NCBI GenBank assembly: GCA_003326195.1
Contig: LXQE01000136.1
Coordinates: forward strand, 186,020 to 242,950
DNA from: Nostoc punctiforme NIES-2108
GTDB lineage: Bacteria; Cyanobacteriota; Cyanobacteriia; Cyanobacteriales; Nostocaceae
DNA length: 56,931 nucleotides
Direction of reading: 5' to 3'
The position numbers were made by a program, and so were the translations under genes. Shown here piece after piece: positions 36,549-45,107 of the stretch. The stretch's first letter is position 1. Each line of letters begins with the position of its first letter. The notes under the pieces were generated by a model, which saw nothing but the letters and a program-made list of their open reading frames with translations, made no database searches and was not told where the DNA came from.

Positions 36549-36603
36549 AGATTCACGTTAACGTCCCAGCATTTTATCCCGCAGATGTTTAATGCGATCG
36601 CGC
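36549..36603. repeat. Direct repeat copy 2: genuine uvrB 3-prime end
   Basis: The last codons and stop of uvrB plus 9 nt beyond. The other copy is at 35881-35935. Distance between the copies is 668 nt, with the RelE/ParE module between. Confidence 0.8.
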
Positions 36604-38555
36604 AATTTACCCGCCTCTTCAAATTCTAGTTTTTTCGCCGCCTCTTTCATCTGTGCTTCTAACAGAGTAATCAACCCTGGAATCTGTTCTAATGGCAGTT
36701 CATCTATATGTTCATCTACAACTTTCAAGTCAGTTGCATTTAACCGCCGAGATACATCCAAAAAAGCTAAAATCGCATTACTTGATTTTTTGACAATTGG
36801 TTGCGGTGTAATCCCATTTAGTCGATTATGTGCTGTTTGAATACCACGCCGCCGGTCTGTTTCATCAATAGCTTTAATCATGCTACCTGTCATATTATCT
36901 GCATACAAAATCGCTTGTCCCTGGACGTGACGCGCGGCTCTACCAATAGTTTGAATTAAGGAACGCTCGGTTCGCAAAAAACCTTCTTTATCTGCATCCA
37001 TAATTGCTACTAAGGAAACTTCGGGTAAATCCAAACCTTCCCGCAGCAAATTCACTCCAACCAAAACATCAAATTTCCCCTCGCGCAAGTTCTGCAAAAT
37101 CTCAATGCGCTCAATAGAAGTAATCTCAGAATGTAAATACCGTACCCTGATACCGTGGTCTTGCAAATATTCGGTTAAATCTTCCGCCATCCGCTTAGTT
37201 AATGTGGTAATTAACACTCGTTCATGACGGTCGGCTCTATCTTTAATTTCTCCCAACAAATCATCAATTTGTCCTTCTGTGGGACGCACGGAAATTTCTG
37301 GATCAACCACTCCAGTTGGTCGAATTACTTGCTCAACTATATGATCTTCAGAAACTTCTATTTCCCAATTTCCGGGAGTTGCTGAAACAAAAATACACTG
37401 ATTTACTTTTTGCCAGAATTCTTCTGCTTTCAAAGGACGGTTATCAGCAGCGCTAGGAAGCCGAAATCCATGTTCAATTAAAACTTTTTTTCTCGCTTGA
37501 TCGCCGTTATACATACCGCGAATTTGGGGTACGGTAACGTGAGATTCATCGATAATTAATAGCCAATCTTTAGGAAAATAATCAATTAAACACTCTGGTG
37601 GATCTCCGGCTTGCCTTCCTGCTAAATGACGGGAATAGTTCTCAACGCCGTTGCAATAACCGACTTCGCGCAGCATTTCTAGGTCATAGCGTGTACGTTG
37701 ATCTATACGTTGCGCTTCTAATAATTTCCCAGCTTGTTCTAAGTCTAATTTTTGCTGTTTTAACTCGGCTGCAATGTCATAACAAGCTACTTCTAATCGT
37801 TCTTCTGGGGTGACAAAGTGACGTGCTGGGTAGATATTCACCGCTTCCAAGCTCTTGAGAATTTCACCTGTCACCGGGTCAATATAGCGAATCGCGTCAA
37901 TTTCATCACCAAAGAATTCGACGCGAATAATTCGGTCTTCATAAGCTGGGCCAATTTCTAAGACATCACCACGGACACGAAATTTTCCCCGGCCCATTTC
38001 TATGTCGTTGCGGCTATATTGAACATTTGCCAAATCCCGTAAAATTTGGCGTTGATTGACTTCCATACCTATCTGGAGGGGGATGGCAGCTTTAAGATAT
38101 TCTGCTGGCATTCCTAAACCGTAGATGCAGCTGATGGAAGCAACGACAATGACATCACGACGTTCAAAAAGCGATCGCGTCGCCGAATGCCGTAACATAT
38201 CTATTTCATCATTAATCGCCGCCGTCTTCTCAATATAAGTGTCTGTAACAGGAATATACGCTTCTGGCTGATAGTAATCGTAGTAGCTGACAAAATACTC
38301 CACTGCGTTGTTGGGGAAAAAATCCCGCAACTCGTTACAAAGCTGTGCAGCCAGGGTTTTGTTATGCGCTAGAACTAAAGTCGGCTTGCCAATTTTCTCA
38401 ATCACTGCTGCTACCGAAAATGTCTTGCCAGTTCCAGTGGCTCCTAGTAAAGTTTGGTAACGGTTGCCTGATTGGATACTAGCAGAAAGTTTAGCGATCG
38501 CTTGTGGTTGATCGCCTGTGGGACTAAAGGGAGCTTGAAGACAAAATTCTGTCAT
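36558..38555 (-). CDS. uvrB: Excinuclease ABC subunit UvrB
   Basis: 665 residues from ATG 38555 ([20 protein letters not shown]), the family length; an upstream extension to 38609 is not conserved. UvrB verifies damage and loads UvrC in nucleotide excision repair. Walker A is [14 protein letters not shown]. The damage-probing beta-hairpin is [16 protein letters not shown]-like box [12 protein letters not shown], helicase motifs [13 protein letters not shown] and [12 protein letters not shown], and the C-terminal UVR motif ([20 protein letters not shown]) are all present. Its 3-prime end has a duplicate 0.7 kb downstream. Confidence 0.97.
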   Translation of the reverse strand: MTEFCLQAPFSPTGDQPQAIAKLSASIQSGNRYQTLLGATGTGKTFSVAAVIEKIGKPTLVLAHNKTLAAQLCNELRDFFPNNAVEYFVSYYDYYQPEAYIPVTDTYIEKTAAINDEIDMLRHSATRSLFERRDVIVVASISCIYGLGMPAEYLKAAIPLQIGMEVNQRQILRDLANVQYSRNDIEMGRGKFRVRGDVLEIGPAYEDRIIRVEFFGDEIDAIRYIDPVTGEILKSLEAVNIYPARHFVTPEERLEVACYDIAAELKQQKLDLEQAGKLLEAQRIDQRTRYDLEMLREVGYCNGVENYSRHLAGRQAGDPPECLIDYFPKDWLLIIDESHVTVPQIRGMYNGDQARKKVLIEHGFRLPSAADNRPLKAEEFWQKVNQCIFVSATPGNWEIEVSEDHIVEQVIRPTGVVDPEISVRPTEGQIDDLLGEIKDRADRHERVLITTLTKRMAEDLTEYLQDHGIRVRYLHSEITSIERIEILQNLREGKFDVLVGVNLLREGLDLPEVSLVAIMDADKEGFLRTERSLIQTIGRAARHVQGQAILYADNMTGSMIKAIDETDRRRGIQTAHNRLNGITPQPIVKKSSNAILAFLDVSRRLNATDLKVVDEHIDELPLEQIPGLITLLEAQMKEAAKKLEFEEAGKLRDRIKHLRDKMLGR

Positions 38556-38808
38556 ACAGTTTTGCTGTAAATACCCTATCTCATGGTGACGATTCCGCCA
38601 TGTATCCATTGTAGCTGGCTTAATAGACTAAATAAATAGTAATAATTATTTACAAAAATTATTACTTTGAATTTACTTATGTATTAGTTTTAAAGATTCT
38701 TATATCTATATGAGGTTTTTTAAGGTTAAACTTTAAGGTATATGGGAAAAAATTTCATCTTTCCTTAATTATTGTAAAATTCAATTAACAAACTAGAGGT
38801 GTTCGTTT

Positions 38809-39273
38809 ATGACTATTAGCAACGCTGGCAAAGCAACCAGTTCTCGGCAAAAGTATGCCAAGTCTCCAGGGGAAGCTACAGAGGAAGTTGAAAATCAACC
38901 AGACCAGAGCTTGAATGCAGATAAAGTCGAGGAAGTTACTGAACTGCCAGTGGGAGCTTCTGGAACACTGGCCATTTCTGGAATTCGTCCTATAGGCGCT
39001 AGCGACTTAGAAGTTGCTGAACACCTCTCAATTGCTGGGGTGCGTCCCGTTAGCACCAGCACGTTAGAAGTAGTTGAAACCTATAACTCAATGGGTATTC
39101 GTCCAATTGGCGCTAACACATTCCAAGTCGTTGAAAGTATAAATCTCTCTGGGATTCGTCCAATTGCCTCAAGTTCATTGGCAATTTCTGATAGTTATTC
39201 TACCTTCGGGAACCGTCCTATAGCACCAAATGAGATTGACAATTCTGAAAGCCTGATGGGTTTTCTCGATTAA
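38809..39273 (+). CDS. Unrecognised repeat protein with five 19-residue GIRPI repeats
   Basis: 154 residues. The N-terminal 50 residues are polar and probably disordered (QKYAKSPGEATEEVENQ). From residue 58 come five units of 19 residues, at G58, G77, G96, G115 and G134: GIRPIGASDLEVAEHLSIA, GVRPVSTSTLEVVETYNSM, GIRPIGANTFQVVESINLS, GIRPIASSSLAISDSYSTF and a partial GNRPIAPNEI. No signal peptide or membrane segment is visible. ATG 38809 follows AGAGGTG. A strong terminator follows. I do not recognise the family; the regular spacing suggests a solenoid or a multivalent binding protein. Confidence 0.8.
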   Translation: MTISNAGKATSSRQKYAKSPGEATEEVENQPDQSLNADKVEEVTELPVGASGTLAISGIRPIGASDLEVAEHLSIAGVRPVSTSTLEVVETYNSMGIRPIGANTFQVVESINLSGIRPIASSSLAISDSYSTFGNRPIAPNEIDNSESLMGFLD

Positions 39274-39302
39274 ACAAAAAATATTCCTATAACTTTATTA
39301 AC

Positions 39303-39333
39303 CCAGTTTCTATACGAAACTGGTTTTTTATTT
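39303..39333 (+). terminator. Intrinsic terminator after the GIRPI-repeat gene
   Basis: CCAGTTTC and GAAACTGG form an 8-bp stem with a 5-nt loop, followed by TTTTTTATTT. It is a textbook rho-independent terminator, 30 nt after the stop. Confidence 0.92.
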
Positions 39334-39619
39334 AAAAAGTAGATATTACAGTATTTACATTTGTTCTATGTCTTTTAGCATAGGTAACTAAACTCTCCTG
39401 ACTTTAATTTACATTCGATCAACAGCCAGGATGCTTACTACAATTACTTTTCTTCATTTTTAGTTTTGAGTTTTTAATTTTGAATTGTTTAATATGCCTT
39501 GTGGTAGAAGGCTTTAGCAAAAACTTTAAGTTACTGTGTAAAAGTAATAACAAATACGTTTCAAAGTTAGTTTGTTTATAGCTTTGAAATGAGTTTTTAA
39601 TTTAATCAGGAGTATCAAA

Positions 39620-39802
39620 ATGAGCATAGAAGATCGCGCAAAGGCTGCTGCCAAAAATGTTGAAGGTAAAGCCCAAGAAGCATTAGGAAACGTTACTGGA
39701 GATCCAGAAGATAAAGCTAAAGGTAAAGCAAAGCAAGCCGAAAGCGAAGTACGTCACGGAATAGAAGACGTAAAAGATAATGTCAAGAAAAACATTGACT
39801 AG
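39620..39802 (+). CDS. CsbD family stress-response protein
   Basis: 60 residues, highly charged and helical: IEDRAKAAAKNVEGKAQEAL, GNVTGDPEDKAKGKAKQAES and VKDNVKKNID. It matches the short CsbD pattern (KAQEALGxxTGD...KGKAKQ) of small, abundant general-stress proteins of unknown mechanism. ATG 39620 has AGGAG about 9 nt upstream. The 340 nt before it hold no gene. Confidence 0.9.
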   Translation: MSIEDRAKAAAKNVEGKAQEALGNVTGDPEDKAKGKAKQAESEVRHGIEDVKDNVKKNID

Positions 39803-40191
39803 TAATTCATGATTTTTTTTGCAGAAACTCTAGGGATATAAATGGGGTGGATTCCATTTTTGCAGGAAAAAATTACGAAATGCTAAACATTCAATGCTAT
39901 GCACCTTTATTCTCTTCTTAGCAAGCGTTGAAAGATAAAGGACTAGCTTGATTGACAGAACTTTTATAGAGACGTAATTAATTACGTCTCTATATTTATG
40001 CTTAATTTATTCTTATAATTATTAGAAAGCAATAATAGCAATGTCTAGGACGAGCGTAGCTAGGGCAACTTTGTCCAATCTGAAAATTATTTCAAATCTC
40101 AAAAATTGTAGTAATATACCACAGGCATTAACTATCTTCAGCTACATCTGATTGTTAGCGCTGTTAAATTCACAATCGATGAGAATATACC
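39803..40191. other. Intergenic region with a perfect palindrome
   Basis: The main structure is the 30-bp palindrome at 39965-39994. A sequence near 40041 (ATGTCTAGGACGAGCG) distantly recalls the 24-bp dispersed repeat. No gene was seen. Confidence 0.5.
39965..39994. repeat. Dispersed palindromic repeat, perfect 30-bp copy
   Basis: TATAGAGACGTAATT followed by AATTACGTCTCTATA reads the same on both strands. It has the same GAGACG...CGTCTC ends as the copies at 3141 and 9047, with an AT core instead of GCGAT. It may serve as a terminator for the CsbD-like gene. Confidence 0.8.
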
Positions 40192-40830
40192 GTGAACCTA
40201 ACTCTTTATTTCCTCCGTCACGGACAGACAGAATGCAGCCGCAATAATTCCTTTTGCGGTTCTATAAACTCAGAACTCACTCCAGAAGGCTTGGAGATGG
40301 CAAAGGCTTTTGCAGACACATATAGTTTTATGGATTGGACAGCAATATTTTGTAGTCCAATGCAGCGAACTGTATTGACAGCAAAACCTTTGTATGAAGC
40401 AATAGGGATAGAACCACAACTTAGGGATGGTTTGAAGGAAATCAACTATGGCTTGTGGGAAGGAAAAACGGCAGAAGTAATTAGCCGTGAATATCACGAT
40501 GATTATATTCGCTGGTCAGCAGATCCCGCTTGGAATGCGCCTACTGGTGGAGAAATGGCGGTTACAATTGCTTATCGTGCCTTGCAGGTAATTGAAGAAA
40601 TCAAGCAAAATTACACTAGTGGTAATGTGTTAGTGGTTTCACACAAGGCAACTATCAGAATTATTCTGTGTAGTGTATTAGGGATTGATGTGGGACGTTT
40701 CCGTTTTCGTTTGGGATGTCCTGTTGCTTCGGTCAGTATTGTAGAATTTACTTCACATGGCCCGTTGTTAAAGGTTTTGGCAGAGCGTAGTCATTTGGAT
40801 CAACGTTTGCAAAATTTACCAGGAACGTGA
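40192..40830 (+). CDS. Histidine phosphatase family protein (phosphoglycerate-mutase-like)
   Basis: 212 residues, GTG start. The phosphohistidine motif RHGQTECSRNN is at residues 9-19. LTPEGLEMAKAFADTY, SPMQRTVLTAKPLYEAIG, INYGLWEGKTAEVI and VLVVSHKATIRIILC follow, in the usual order with the second catalytic His. It may be a cofactor-dependent mutase or, more likely, a phosphatase; the substrate is unknown. A run of GGAGTTA-type repeats follows the stop (40831-40868). Confidence 0.9.
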   Translation: MNLTLYFLRHGQTECSRNNSFCGSINSELTPEGLEMAKAFADTYSFMDWTAIFCSPMQRTVLTAKPLYEAIGIEPQLRDGLKEINYGLWEGKTAEVISREYHDDYIRWSADPAWNAPTGGEMAVTIAYRALQVIEEIKQNYTSGNVLVVSHKATIRIILCSVLGIDVGRFRFRLGCPVASVSIVEFTSHGPLLKVLAERSHLDQRLQNLPGT

Positions 40831-40868
40831 AGGAGTTAAAAGTTAGGAGTTAGGAGTTAAGAGTTATT
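40831..40868. repeat. Short GAGTTA/AGGAGTT-type repeat
   Basis: GGAGTTAAAAGTTAGGAGTT and similar units directly follow the phosphatase stop. Same family as the intergenic repeats at 6001 and 16665. Confidence 0.55.
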
Positions 40869-41067
40869 ATTTTTACCTTACTCCCCCTCGCTATCTGGCT
40901 CAGTATATTTGCATAAAAAAACGTTTATCCCAATTTTCAAAATTGAAATTATATACCTTCTGGTTGCAATTGTAGGCAGTTGCCCTTGCTCGACAAGCGT
41001 GCTATATCAATCTTGTAGCCACTACAGCACTTTCATAACTGGCCCACGCCAGGACAATGGAACGACG

Positions 41068-42303
41068 ATGAATTCACTTGGATCTCAGTCGAGGGTTGAA
41101 CTACAAGATCGAGGGATGTCTTCTTTGAACAACCCCAAGGATTGGTCATGGCCATTCTGGGCTGCTGTCCCACTTTACCCCTACGGCAGGCGGCGGACAC
41201 TTCGTCAGGAAATAGTTCAGGACACTATCTGGACATTCGATCAGCTTCACGGCATTCTCTACACCATCGTGCCGATTCGCATGACTATCGTCAAGCTCTA
41301 TGCTGGAGGACTTCTGGTCTATGCACCCGTTGCTCCAACAACTGAGTGTGTCCGTTTGGTTAATGAGTTGGTAGCAAAGCACGGTGAAGTTAAGTATATC
41401 TTACTGCCAACCAGTTCTGGTCTGGAGCATAAAGTCTTCGTTGGCCCCTTTGCTCGTCGTTTTCCTCAAGCACAAGTCTTTGTTGCCCCGCACCAGTGGA
41501 GTTTCCCGTTCAATCTGCCGCTTAGTTGGCTAGGTTTTCCCCAAAAACGAACTCAAGAACTCCCAGAGGACTCAAACCTTGCTCCCTTCGCTCTGGAGTT
41601 TGACTATGCAATATTAGACATTAACTTGGGACGAGGATCTTTTGCAGAAGTTGCATTGTTTCACAAGCGATCGCGCACTCTGCTTGTAACTGATTCTATA
41701 CTTTCTGTGCCAGTTGACCCACCAGAAATCCTCCAATTAGATCCTTATCCCTTACTGTTTCATGCCAGGGACAATGCCTGGGAAACGATCGAGGACAATG
41801 AAGATAACCGTCGCAAGGGATGGCAACGCATTTCACTGTTTGCACTTTACTTCCGTCCTAGTGCCTTAGAAGTTGCTTCAATCGGACAGATGTTTCGTGA
41901 TGCTCTCAAAGCACCACAGCGATCGCTAAAAACGTACTTTGGTTTATTTCCTTTTCGCTGGCGAGAAAACTGGAAGCAAGCATTCGACGCTCTACGAGGT
42001 CAGGGACGACCATTTGTCGCACCGATTTTGCAAATCCTGATTTTTCCTCAAGCTCCAAGCCAAGTCCTCAAATGGGCTGATACAGTTGCAAGTTGGGATT
42101 TTCAGCAGATTATTCCCTGTCATTTTGACTCGCTAATCAAAGCAAATCCGCGTCAATTTCGGCAAGCATTTGCTTTTATGGAAAAAAATCTTTCTTCTAA
42201 CGAAAGCCAGCTTCTATTGGAGGAAGATTTAAAATTCATTCAGGAACTTGAAGCGGGTCTAGTTAAACGCGGTATTGCAACGCCAGCTAAAGAGAATTTG
42301 TAA
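41068..42303 (+). CDS. DUF4336 domain-containing protein
   Basis: 411 residues from ATG 41068. The conserved core begins DWSWPFWAAVPLYPYGRRRT and continues LHGILYTIVPIRMTIVKLY, KYILLPTSSGLEHKVFVGPF, VFVAPHQWSFPFNLPLSW and PCHFDSLIKANPRQF. The family has a metallo-beta-lactamase-like arrangement, but the usual HxHxDH motif is not evident. The frame is open back to a TTG at 40909, which would add a hydrophobic segment with AIVGSCPCS (lipobox-like), though there is no ribosome-binding site there. Function unknown. Its stop is one nucleotide from the mvdC stop on the other strand. Confidence 0.85.
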   Translation: MNSLGSQSRVELQDRGMSSLNNPKDWSWPFWAAVPLYPYGRRRTLRQEIVQDTIWTFDQLHGILYTIVPIRMTIVKLYAGGLLVYAPVAPTTECVRLVNELVAKHGEVKYILLPTSSGLEHKVFVGPFARRFPQAQVFVAPHQWSFPFNLPLSWLGFPQKRTQELPEDSNLAPFALEFDYAILDINLGRGSFAEVALFHKRSRTLLVTDSILSVPVDPPEILQLDPYPLLFHARDNAWETIEDNEDNRRKGWQRISLFALYFRPSALEVASIGQMFRDALKAPQRSLKTYFGLFPFRWRENWKQAFDALRGQGRPFVAPILQILIFPQAPSQVLKWADTVASWDFQQIIPCHFDSLIKANPRQFRQAFAFMEKNLSSNESQLLLEEDLKFIQELEAGLVKRGIATPAKENL

Positions 42304-43278
42304 TCAACTAGCTGAATTATTTAAAACCTCAGCGATCGCCTGGGAAACAGGTAAGCCAGGACAGCGTTCCAGCCAGAAGAACTCGCCAACTGGGTTAACT
42401 TCCAGGAATACATGACGACCATCAGGAGTCAAAATAATATCAAGCGCCCCATAGTTTAAACCAAATTCTGCCATGAGTTTGAGCAATTTCTCTTCGACAT
42501 CTTCGGGCAAAGTGTATGATTCCCAAGCGTCAAGTAAAGCGATTCCCTGTTTGCGCCAGTCGTAACGTGCCTTATCCAAAGCTTGAGAATCAACCGCAGC
42601 CGTTAGCACACGCTTCCCGACAATAATTGTCCGCAATTCCAATGCCTTGGGAATCTTCTCCTGAAATGTCATTGGGCAGAAACGTAAGCCATCAAGGTTG
42701 TCTAGATCCTCTGATGAAATTGGATTTGTAAACACAACTTTTTCTCGCCCTCGTTCATCATAAATAGCGAAGGAAGAGAGCATTTTGGTAATCATTCCCT
42801 GCTGACATTCTTGGGCAAATTGCTTTACTGCTATAGGATTATTTGTAGTCAGAGTGCGAGGCGTATCTAGACCAATATCTCTTGCTATTTGTAATTGCAG
42901 TTGCTTATTTTCGGCTCGGCGAATATTTGGCAGAGGGTCAAGATGAAACCCCCTGATACTAGCAATCATTCCCTCAATGCTGACGCGAGATTCTTTCAGT
43001 GAGGCTTGTCTAAGTTGCTTGTCCATCGAGTTGGGAATTTTTGACCCAATTGCAATGCGCCGATACCAAACTGCTGACACTTCATTTAAATCTAATGTCT
43101 GGTCATCGACACTCAGAATCACTCGCTTAGTACTACCATAGTAAATATCTAACTGCATTTCTGTGGGAAATCGGTCTGTGTCAAAACGAAATGCTTTCTT
43201 TCCTTGGGCTTCAATTGCCTGAATAACTAGAGGAATACTTTCGTTATCTTGGCTGTGAGTAATGATTAAAACAGTCAT
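42304..43278 (-). CDS. mvdC: Microviridin maturase MvdC (ATP-grasp, amide-forming)
   Basis: 324 residues. ATP-grasp ligase of the microviridin type. Motifs of the MvdC subgroup: ITHSQDNESIPLVIQAIEAQ, FRFDTDRFPTEMQL, VWYRRIAIG, DTPRTLTTNNP, FCPMTFQEKIPKALELRTII and the C-terminal metal/ATP residues VFLEVNPVGEFFWLE. In characterised systems this enzyme (also MdnB) closes the omega-amide between Lys and Glu/Asp of the core peptide after esters have formed. It is the last gene of precursor-mvdD-mvdC on the minus strand. Confidence 0.93.
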   Translation of the reverse strand: MTVLIITHSQDNESIPLVIQAIEAQGKKAFRFDTDRFPTEMQLDIYYGSTKRVILSVDDQTLDLNEVSAVWYRRIAIGSKIPNSMDKQLRQASLKESRVSIEGMIASIRGFHLDPLPNIRRAENKQLQLQIARDIGLDTPRTLTTNNPIAVKQFAQECQQGMITKMLSSFAIYDERGREKVVFTNPISSEDLDNLDGLRFCPMTFQEKIPKALELRTIIVGKRVLTAAVDSQALDKARYDWRKQGIALLDAWESYTLPEDVEEKLLKLMAEFGLNYGALDIILTPDGRHVFLEVNPVGEFFWLERCPGLPVSQAIAEVLNNSAS

Positions 43279-43358
43279 TTACAAATATGGAGAATGAAGT
43301 ACGCTACAGATAAATATAGGGGTTATCAGTTGGTTGGGAATTTTTAAGTAAGAGCATT

Positions 43359-44348
43359 TTACTTCGGGTTTTTTGAAAGTAGTGCAGATGCAATAGCTAG
43401 AGAAATTGGATAGTCCAAATCTCTCTCCAGCATCCCCCACTCTCCTGTAGGATTAATTTCTAAAAAAACATATTCTCCTGATGGCGTTTTAATCAAATCA
43501 AATGCTCCAAAAATCAGTCCAAACTTAGCCATAAAGGCATCTAAACAACGGATTAGTTTATCAGGTAATTCCTCTGTTTGCCAGGTAAGAATCTCTTTTG
43601 TCTCACGTCGCCAATCCTGGGTAGATGCTGCATACTCAGACGCATCTAGCGCCCCGACAAAGAAATTGCCATTCACATACACTGCTCGTAGTTCTTGCTG
43701 TTTAGGGATTTGTTCTTGAAAGATAACTGGACAATAGCGTAGTGTTTCAGCATCAAGTAAGTCTTCTTCTTTAACGACGCTGGTATACATGAAAAAAGAA
43801 GAGGCTTGCATCCCAGAAGAAAGAGGTCTGAGCAGCTTGACAATCATTTTTCCCTTAACTTGGTGGAAAAATTCTCGTGCTTCTTGAGGATTGTTGGTGA
43901 CAAGAGTCCGAGGTATGACAAGACCTACTTCCGATGCAACCCGCAGTTGGCGTAACTTGTTTTCAGCTGCACTTATCCGGCGTAAATCATCCACCCACTT
44001 AGCTTCTCTGAGGCTGTCCCAAAAGCCATCTAAGACTGCGAGTGATTCATTAGAACAGACTGCTTGAAATTGTGGAGCCAATTCTTTACCGAGATCGGGT
44101 TGCCAAACACGCCGCATCCATACTGCTTGCACTTGCTCGGTGTTGAGGGAGCGATCGCTATATTGCAGTGTATGATTGCTACCAGAGTTACTTAAATTAG
44201 CCTGGAGTTGGAGTGCGATCGGAAACTTATCAGTATCAAGACGAAATGGCTGTGCGCCTAGTTTTGAAACTGCTTCTGCAACTCTATCTATTGTAAAGTA
44301 ATCACCACTATGGGTGATTAATAAAACTACATCACGATCAAGGTGCAT
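43359..44348 (-). CDS. mvdD: Microviridin maturase MvdD (ATP-grasp, ester-forming)
   Basis: 329 residues. Motifs of the MvdD subgroup: LLITHSGDYFTIDRVAEAV, FRLDTDKFPIALQL, VWMRRVWQP, IPRTLVTNNPQEA, VIFQEQIPKQQELRAVYV and VFLEINPTGEWGMLERDL. In characterised systems this enzyme (also MdnC) is bound by the leader motif PFFARFL and makes two omega-esters (Thr-Asp and Ser-Glu/Asp). It lies 80 nt upstream of mvdC and 182 nt downstream of the precursor gene. Confidence 0.93.
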   Translation of the reverse strand: MHLDRDVVLLITHSGDYFTIDRVAEAVSKLGAQPFRLDTDKFPIALQLQANLSNSGSNHTLQYSDRSLNTEQVQAVWMRRVWQPDLGKELAPQFQAVCSNESLAVLDGFWDSLREAKWVDDLRRISAAENKLRQLRVASEVGLVIPRTLVTNNPQEAREFFHQVKGKMIVKLLRPLSSGMQASSFFMYTSVVKEEDLLDAETLRYCPVIFQEQIPKQQELRAVYVNGNFFVGALDASEYAASTQDWRRETKEILTWQTEELPDKLIRCLDAFMAKFGLIFGAFDLIKTPSGEYVFLEINPTGEWGMLERDLDYPISLAIASALLSKNPK

Positions 44349-44530
44349 AAAATATTTTTATTAGTTTTGGCATTTTCACTATTGTCAATTCTTGATAAAG
44401 CAAAATATTAAAAAAGTGAACTTAATTTTAATGGGAAGCCAACCCCTAGATGAAGTTGGCAAAGCTAAATGTATTCTTATACTGACAATAGTTTTAAAAC
44501 CGCATCTCTGGTTTAATCAAAAGTATGCAG

Positions 44531-44827
44531 CTATACAGGTTTAGACGGCGAACTGTCATCACCATCTGAAGGATACTTCTGAGTAACAGCGTACTCATCA
44601 CTATCAGAAGGGTACTTCTTGGTTACTGCGCCATCTTCTTGATCGGATGGAAACTTCAGAGTTTGGACAAGTTCATCCTTATTCTTCTTTGTGGCATTAT
44701 TGCATCCACCACCAATAATCGCTTTTGAGTCTTCATCAGAAAGGTCTTCAAGGCTTTGTCCTTCCAAGAATCGAGCAAAGAATGGTACTGCTTGTGCATT
44801 CAACTCTTCTGGTTTGTTTTCAGACAC
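44531..44827 (-). CDS. mdnA: Microviridin-type precursor peptide with three core peptides
   Basis: 98 residues from GTG 44827 with a near-perfect TAGGAGG ribosome-binding site 6 nt upstream. The leader (about residues 1-41) carries the maturase-recognition motif PFFARFLEGQ at 15-24 and ends with IIGGG at 37-41, a possible double-glycine cleavage site. Three cores follow, spaced exactly 13 residues: TLKFPSDQED (T56-D65), TKKYPSDSDE (T69-E78) and TQKYPSDGDD (T82-D91). Each keeps the Thr, Lys, Pro, Ser, Asp and acidic residues needed for two ester rings and one amide ring. The usual aromatic residue after PSD is replaced by Gln, Ser and Gly. Called mdnA or mvdE in other species. Confidence 0.93.
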   Translation of the reverse strand: MSENKPEELNAQAVPFFARFLEGQSLEDLSDEDSKAIIGGGCNNATKKNKDELVQTLKFPSDQEDGAVTKKYPSDSDEYAVTQKYPSDGDDSSPSKPV

Positions 44828-45107
44828 AATCTTCCTCCTATAACAAGTGAATCTAAATTTATACTGTACCTGTATGATATGACATAATACTTACCAATAT
44901 CTTTGCCAAAATAAGAGTTTATACATCAACTCACCCTCGTAAAGTGGCAAAGGTATTGACTTACCAAAACAAGTATTAATTCATCCTTGATAAATATTTA
45001 CTTTTGTGCAATTATGCTTGTATAAAGTTAAAAATATAATAATTTTTCTTAAGCAAGGATGTACGGGCCGATCTTTAAAAGCGCGACATTTCCAAGAATT
45101 ATTCACT
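44828..45107. promoter_or_regulatory. AT-rich promoter region of the microviridin cassette
   Basis: 280 nt between the precursor gene and the ligase-like gene upstream, very AT-rich. It contains two related segments around ACTTACCAATATC (44890) and ACTTACCAAAAC (44959), possibly repeated operator-like sites. No intrinsic terminator for the ligase-like gene was recognised, so read-through is possible. Confidence 0.35.

Noticed and set aside
40041..40066. Fourth copy of the 24-bp dispersed repeat
   Set aside because: The first seven bases match, but about nine of 24 positions differ in total, mainly in the second half; not enough to call a copy.
44860..44885. NtcA-type site (GTA-N8-TAC) before the microviridin precursor
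   Set aside because: The spacing between GTA and TAC does not fit 8 nt in the candidates seen.
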